A DNA stretch of 20,596 nucleotides from Mnemiopsis leidyi. Its lineage: Eukaryota > Ctenophora > Tentaculata > Lobata > Bolinopsidae. The notes under the pieces are model-generated. The model searched no databases, was not told the DNA's origin, and saw only the letters and a list, made by a program, of their open reading frames with translations. This document shows positions 17,798 through 20,596 of the stretch, piece after piece. The DNA lies in NCBI GenBank assembly GCA_000226015.1, contig JH153802.1:116573-137168 (forward strand). Direction: 5' to 3'. Made by a program: the position numbers and the translations under genes. How positions within the stretch are numbered: the first letter of the stretch is position 1; every line of letters starts with the position of its first letter.

Positions 17798-18053
17798 ATG
17801 GACCAGATCAAGCAGAAGAAGCTGATGCAGCTCCACCGCATGCAGGAGATCCAACAGAAAGCTGAGGAGCAGATGATCAAGAGGCAGATTGAGACCCAAC
17901 AGAAAGCTATTGAGACTCACGTCAAAGCGCTGGAGACCCAACAGAAAGTGTTGGAGACTCAAATGAAGGCACAGAGGCAAACAGAAAGCCCTGTCAATGC
18001 GGATCAGAACGTTTCGGTTAGCGAGACAAAACTCGAACCTCTCAACCAGAAAG
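17798..18053 (+). CDS. BAZ2B: BAZ2-like exon 12: coiled coil with heptad repeats
   Basis: Acceptor CCCATGATTTCAG and donor CAGAAAG|GTTAGC bound 256 nt, phase 0 to 1. It encodes MDQIKQKKLMQLHRMQEIQQ... with four consecutive heptads ETQQKAI, ETHVKAL, ETQQKVL and ETQMKAQ, then a Ser/Asn/Val-rich linker ending ...EPLNQK-G. A charged coiled coil directly after TAM is typical of BAZ2. The minus-strand open frame (Leu-rich, 17717-18061) is a shadow of this coil. Confidence 0.85.
17891..17974 (+). repeat. Four 21-bp tandem units encoding heptads
   Basis: Units start at 17891, 17912, 17933 and 17954. Units 1 and 3 share GAGACCCAACAGAAAG, and units 2 and 4 share GAGACTCA. This suggests a 21-bp doubling followed by duplication of the 42-bp pair. 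Confidence 0.9.
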
Positions 18054-18537
18054 GTTAGCAATAATGAGGACGATTTTTAGAAAAACATTTTTAAAATTTT
18101 ATAATTAAATTGCGGAGATATTTGTTCTCTTCAAATACACGATATTGTGAAAATTGGGGTCGTGCTCATCAATTGGTTTTGTCTAACAGTTCATTTTAAC
18201 AAGCCACAAAAGGCAAAAACAAGGACGAAGCAATGAAAATGGGCTAATGGTCGAAAATAAGGCAGCTCTAAATTAATGACTGCCATATCCTTTACCAGAC
18301 CTGAGTTTGCTGGCTTCGTTCTATGGTGTAGGGTGTTTATCTCAGTGCAGTCCTACTATTGAGCTGAGCTACTGATCCTATTTATCTGATCTGTCGTCTC
18401 TTTGAAAATATTCATGTGGCTAATCCGACAGTTTTTATTGGTTTAAAAGTCGGGTCATGTGACAGCTTATCACGTTTTTATTGGTGGTAATGGAGATGTT
18501 TTCTCGGTCCAAAGTTTTAACCCATTACTTTGTTTAG
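18054..18537 (+). other. Intron 12 of the BAZ2-like gene
   Basis: Bounded by GTTAGC and CATTACTTTGTTTAG. It contains TTTTTATTGG motifs near 18432 and 18476. Nothing else is supported. Confidence 0.7.
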
Positions 18538-18581
18538 GGGCAGAGAAAAGGCTCGGTGATGAGCTGATTCGACGTGAACAG
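18538..18581 (+). CDS. BAZ2B: BAZ2-like exon 13 (short, charged coil)
   Basis: Acceptor ACTTTGTTTAG and donor GAACAG|GTGAGA bound 44 nt, phase 1 to 0. It encodes G-AEKRLGDELIRREQ, continuing the charged coiled coil. It is short, but both splice sites and phases fit. The coding sequence must continue, because no stop is reached. Confidence 0.7.
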
Positions 18582-19224
18582 GTGAGACGATGGTTTTCGA
18601 TAAATTCCATAGTTTGCTGCATGGTTCAGATATAGTTGTGCATACTGCATATTCCACATTAGTTCACATATTTGTGCATATTCCACATAATTTCACAGAT
18701 TTTACATAAATCCACGCCTGCTGGCAACTCACTCACTCTGAGACACATCCCCGAAAACGTTTATCCTGAAATTGAACTCAAAACTTCCCTACTCCCTAAA
18801 TAGCCTTTAAAAGTCTGTGTGCAGTATCAAGACATCTGCAAGATATGTGCCTAGTCTTTAGCTCTCACTACTCTCTGTAATATTTGTGTCGGAACTTTTC
18901 CTCTATCGCTTCACGACCAGTACCACCTAGTGTAAACTCTGTACTATAAACCTCTGTACTATAAAGAGTGATAATCATCTTGCTGGATATAACATCACAG
19001 TAACTCCATGTTCAGAACAACTTGTCGTGTTCAGTAGCAAGTAAGGATCAATCCTGACTGTCGATAACGAACCTTATATAAGTTTCTAAAGTAGATAAAG
19101 ATAGCCTTATTTGTCACGTTACTTGAGTCTATGATCACGTGTTCGGTGTTTTTGTATCCGGGGTTCCGTGGTTCAACATTTGTAAATAGAACCGGTATTT
19201 TTCTGACACGTCCTCAGCATTTTA

Positions 19225-19277
19225 CTCACTCTCACTCTCTCTCTCTTGCTCTCTTACTCTCTCTCTCTCTCTCTCTC
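19225..19277. repeat. (CT)n microsatellite, impure
   Basis: ACTCACTCTCACTCT leads into a run of CT dinucleotides with TTGCT and TTACT interruptions. Confidence 0.9.
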
Positions 19278-19522
19278 ATTAACGACAAAAAACAAATTAT
19301 GTACTTTCTAATGTGGTGTTCGATTACTATCTTTCGTGATAGGTCCTAGCTCTCGACTTGCTCTCGTTCTCTGGTTAGCTCTTAGTAATTTTCTTTAGCA
19401 GCGCGATAGCGTGTATTCGTTTTGTTGTGGGTAGAGGTTTGACGCAATCCAGCTAAATCCTGCACTCTATTTTTCTCTAGCTTGACTTGTGACATGAAAC
19501 TTTGATTGTACCTGAAGATTTG

Positions 19523-19606
19523 CATTCTACCATAACATTTGTATCTTACCATAACATTTGTATTGTTCTATAACATTTGTGCTGTACCATTTGTACCATA
19601 ACACCT
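19523..19606. repeat. Degenerate tandem repeat, unit about 19-23 bp
   Basis: ACCATAACATTTGTATCTT-like units recur about four times, with point changes and a shortened last unit. Confidence 0.75.
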
Positions 19607-19731
19607 TGTTTTGTATTGTATTCTAAGGAAACGTGTCGCAATATGATTGCTATAAAGCGCTATCAGATACAATATTTAGTATGCTCTAGTTATTCTCACT
19701 TTTGTTTTTGAATTATCTGGGATACTCTCAG

Positions 19732-19767
19732 TCTACGAAGAAGAAGGAACTAGATAGACAGCGCGAT
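19732..19767 (+). CDS. BAZ2B: Candidate BAZ2-like exon 14 (weak)
   Basis: A fair acceptor (TTTTTGAATTATCTGGGATACTCTCAG, AG at 19730-19731) is followed in phase 0 by STKKKELDRQRD, which suits the Lys-rich coil expected here in BAZ2. The possible donor GAT|GTTCAG is poor. Reading on gives VQPFFLRKCC, with another possible donor TGT|GTAAAG at about 19798, then a stop (TGA) 31 codons in. Confidence 0.3.
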
Positions 19768-19980
19768 GTTCAGCCTTTCTTCTTGAGAAAATGCTGTGTA
19801 AAGCTCGTTACTTTTCAGTTGTGAATCTCATGAGCTGTTTTAATGCTGCTAGTGTTCGTAACCAGACTGTTTTATCACATAAGTTTGTTTAAGATTTATA
19901 AATTCTTAGTTATAGAAGATGAAAATGTGTCGGTTCTCAAATCACGTTAGACTATAACCGTTCAAACATGCAAAATTTAG

Positions 19981-20105
19981 TTCAAACCTGCTGTTTCTTC
20001 ACCACTTCAAACCTGCTGTTTCTTCACCACTTCAAACCTGCTGTTTCTTCACCACTTCAAACCTGCTGTTTCTTCACCACTTCAAACCTGCTGTTTCTTC
20101 ACCAC
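19981..20105. repeat. 25-bp minisatellite, 5 perfect copies
   Basis: The unit TTCAAACCTGCTGTTTCTTC plus ACCAC is repeated with no mismatch at 19981, 20006, 20031, 20056 and 20081. A diverged TTCAAAC precedes at about 19960. Confidence 0.97.
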
Positions 20106-20555
20106 TTCGCTATGAACAAGTGACGTAGGGTCTGGGCATGTTAACCGTGCAGGGGTGATATTTTTCAGACTTTCCGATTATCTGAACCTGCTGTAGTAGA
20201 GCATTAGAGCAACAGTCAACAAGGAATGACGATGACAATAGCTGGCCGACTTTCCTACTAAACAACATTCCGGGCCTGCGTAAATCACAACGGCTCAAAA
20301 CACATAGCACACAAGAAAACACATGATACTTTTAAAGATTGTCACCAGCAACTCAGCTTAACCATATAATCTCACTGATTTTCACTGCCAGCTATAATAT
20401 AAGATAAGACTAGAACCTACGGCTTATCTCTAATTAACAATTAGCACCTATTACTAAAATTGAAATATCGGCGTCGAGAATGTTCTGGGCTGCACCTTCC
20501 TTCTACTTAATTATATTTATAGATCCGAATGTAATTTACCATAATCAATGATACC

Positions 20556-20596
20556 ATGTAGTATACTTTGAGATGTAGCATACTATGAGATGTAGT
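20556..20596. repeat. 17-bp tandem repeat cut by the window edge
   Basis: ATGTAGTATACTTTGAG and ATGTAGCATACTATGAG are followed by ATGTAGT. It probably continues beyond the window. Confidence 0.85.

Larger units (their letters stand above)
5541..18581 (+). other. BAZ2B: BAZ2-family chromatin-remodelling subunit gene, 5' part (13 exons)
   Basis: This is the gene span built from the thirteen exons listed separately. BAZ2 proteins (BAZ2A/TIP5, BAZ2B, toutatis) are large nuclear subunits that pair with ISWI ATPases. Family order is disordered N-terminus, TAM/MBD-like domain, basic coiled coil, DDT, WAKZ, PHD, bromodomain. Here I see a Gln-rich and poly-Ala start, a long Pro/Ser/Glu disordered region, the TAM domain (about residues 1093-1185 if 37 bp of exon 3 are discounted) and the coiled coil. 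The rest lies past the right edge. All junctions agree in phase: 1, 0, 0, 1, 0, 1, 0, 2, 0, 0, 0, 1, 0. The one conflict is inside exon 3. BAZ2A and BAZ2B cannot be told apart from this part, so the symbol is family-level. A minus-strand exon is nested in intron 4. Confidence 0.85.
18582..20596 (+). other. Intron 13 and beyond; mostly non-coding
   Basis: It begins with the exon 13 donor. Only one weak candidate exon (19732-19767) is seen. Repeats: CT microsatellite (19225-19277), degenerate ACCATAACATTTGTA repeat (19523-19606), 25-bp minisatellite (19981-20105) and a 17-bp repeat at the window edge (20556-20596). No DDT, PHD or bromodomain coding sequence is recognisable, so the rest of the gene lies to the right. 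Confidence 0.6.

Noticed and set aside
17717..18061. Leu-rich 114-codon minus-strand frame
   Set aside because: It is the reverse complement of the Gln/Lys coiled-coil exon 12.
19400..19435. Possible exon after TTTTCTTTAG at 19399
   Set aside because: In the required phase it stops after eleven codons with no donor. The shared CAGCGCGAT with 19760 looks like coincidence.
20169..20206. Possible exon after TTTTTCAG (TFRLSEPAVVEH)
   Set aside because: A stop follows quickly and there is no usable donor.
1..20596. tRNA, rRNA or transposase genes
   Set aside because: I saw no B-box/cloverleaf, no rRNA-like sequence, and no reverse transcriptase or transposase motifs on either strand. Short degenerate transposon fragments cannot be excluded without a repeat library.

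Overview
The window is metazoan nuclear DNA, most likely from an invertebrate. Coding blocks are short and GC-rich, flanked by GT...AG introns in AT-rich sequence that is full of micro- and minisatellites. There are no operons or bacterial signals. I cannot narrow the phylum.

The main content is one plus-strand gene spanning about 5541-18581 and continuing past the right edge. I reconstructed thirteen coding exons by matching splice sites and reading phase: 5541-5685, 6299-6405, 7465-9661, 9894-9975, 13318-13415, 13800-14043, 14427-14710, 15003-15160, 16267-16387, 17277-17369, 17610-17690, 17798-18053 and 18538-18581. The encoded N-terminal part is about 1,290 residues: a Gln-rich/poly-Ala start, a long Pro/Ser/acidic disordered region, a TAM (MBD-like) domain split over exons 8-11, then a charged coiled coil. 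The TAM domain plus following coiled coil is the signature of the BAZ2 family (BAZ2A/TIP5, BAZ2B, fly toutatis), the large subunits of ISWI-class nucleosome-remodelling complexes. The DDT, PHD and bromodomain parts should lie to the right of the window.

Layout: 1-150 is a (TG)n microsatellite; 151-2740 is non-coding with several simple repeats; 2745-2870 is a promoter-like cluster (E-box, ATF-like site, two CCAAT boxes in reverse orientation); 2871-5529 has no gene I can support; 5530-18581 is the BAZ2-like gene. Intron 4 (9976-13317) holds a separate minus-strand exon for a 67-residue single-pass membrane protein with three glycosylation sequons, plus a decayed coding-like relic. Intron 8 holds an orphan open exon with three identical 14-residue repeats. 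The last 2 kb is intronic or non-coding, with a perfect 5 x 25-bp minisatellite and a weak candidate exon 14.

The most interesting observation is a reading-frame conflict in the CAA/CAG tract of exon 3. Splicing from exons 1 and 2 enters the tract in the glutamine frame, but the roughly 670-codon open frame beyond the tract that leads to the TAM domain is offset by one base. A 32-bp direct repeat at a 37-bp offset inside the tract would account for exactly this shift.
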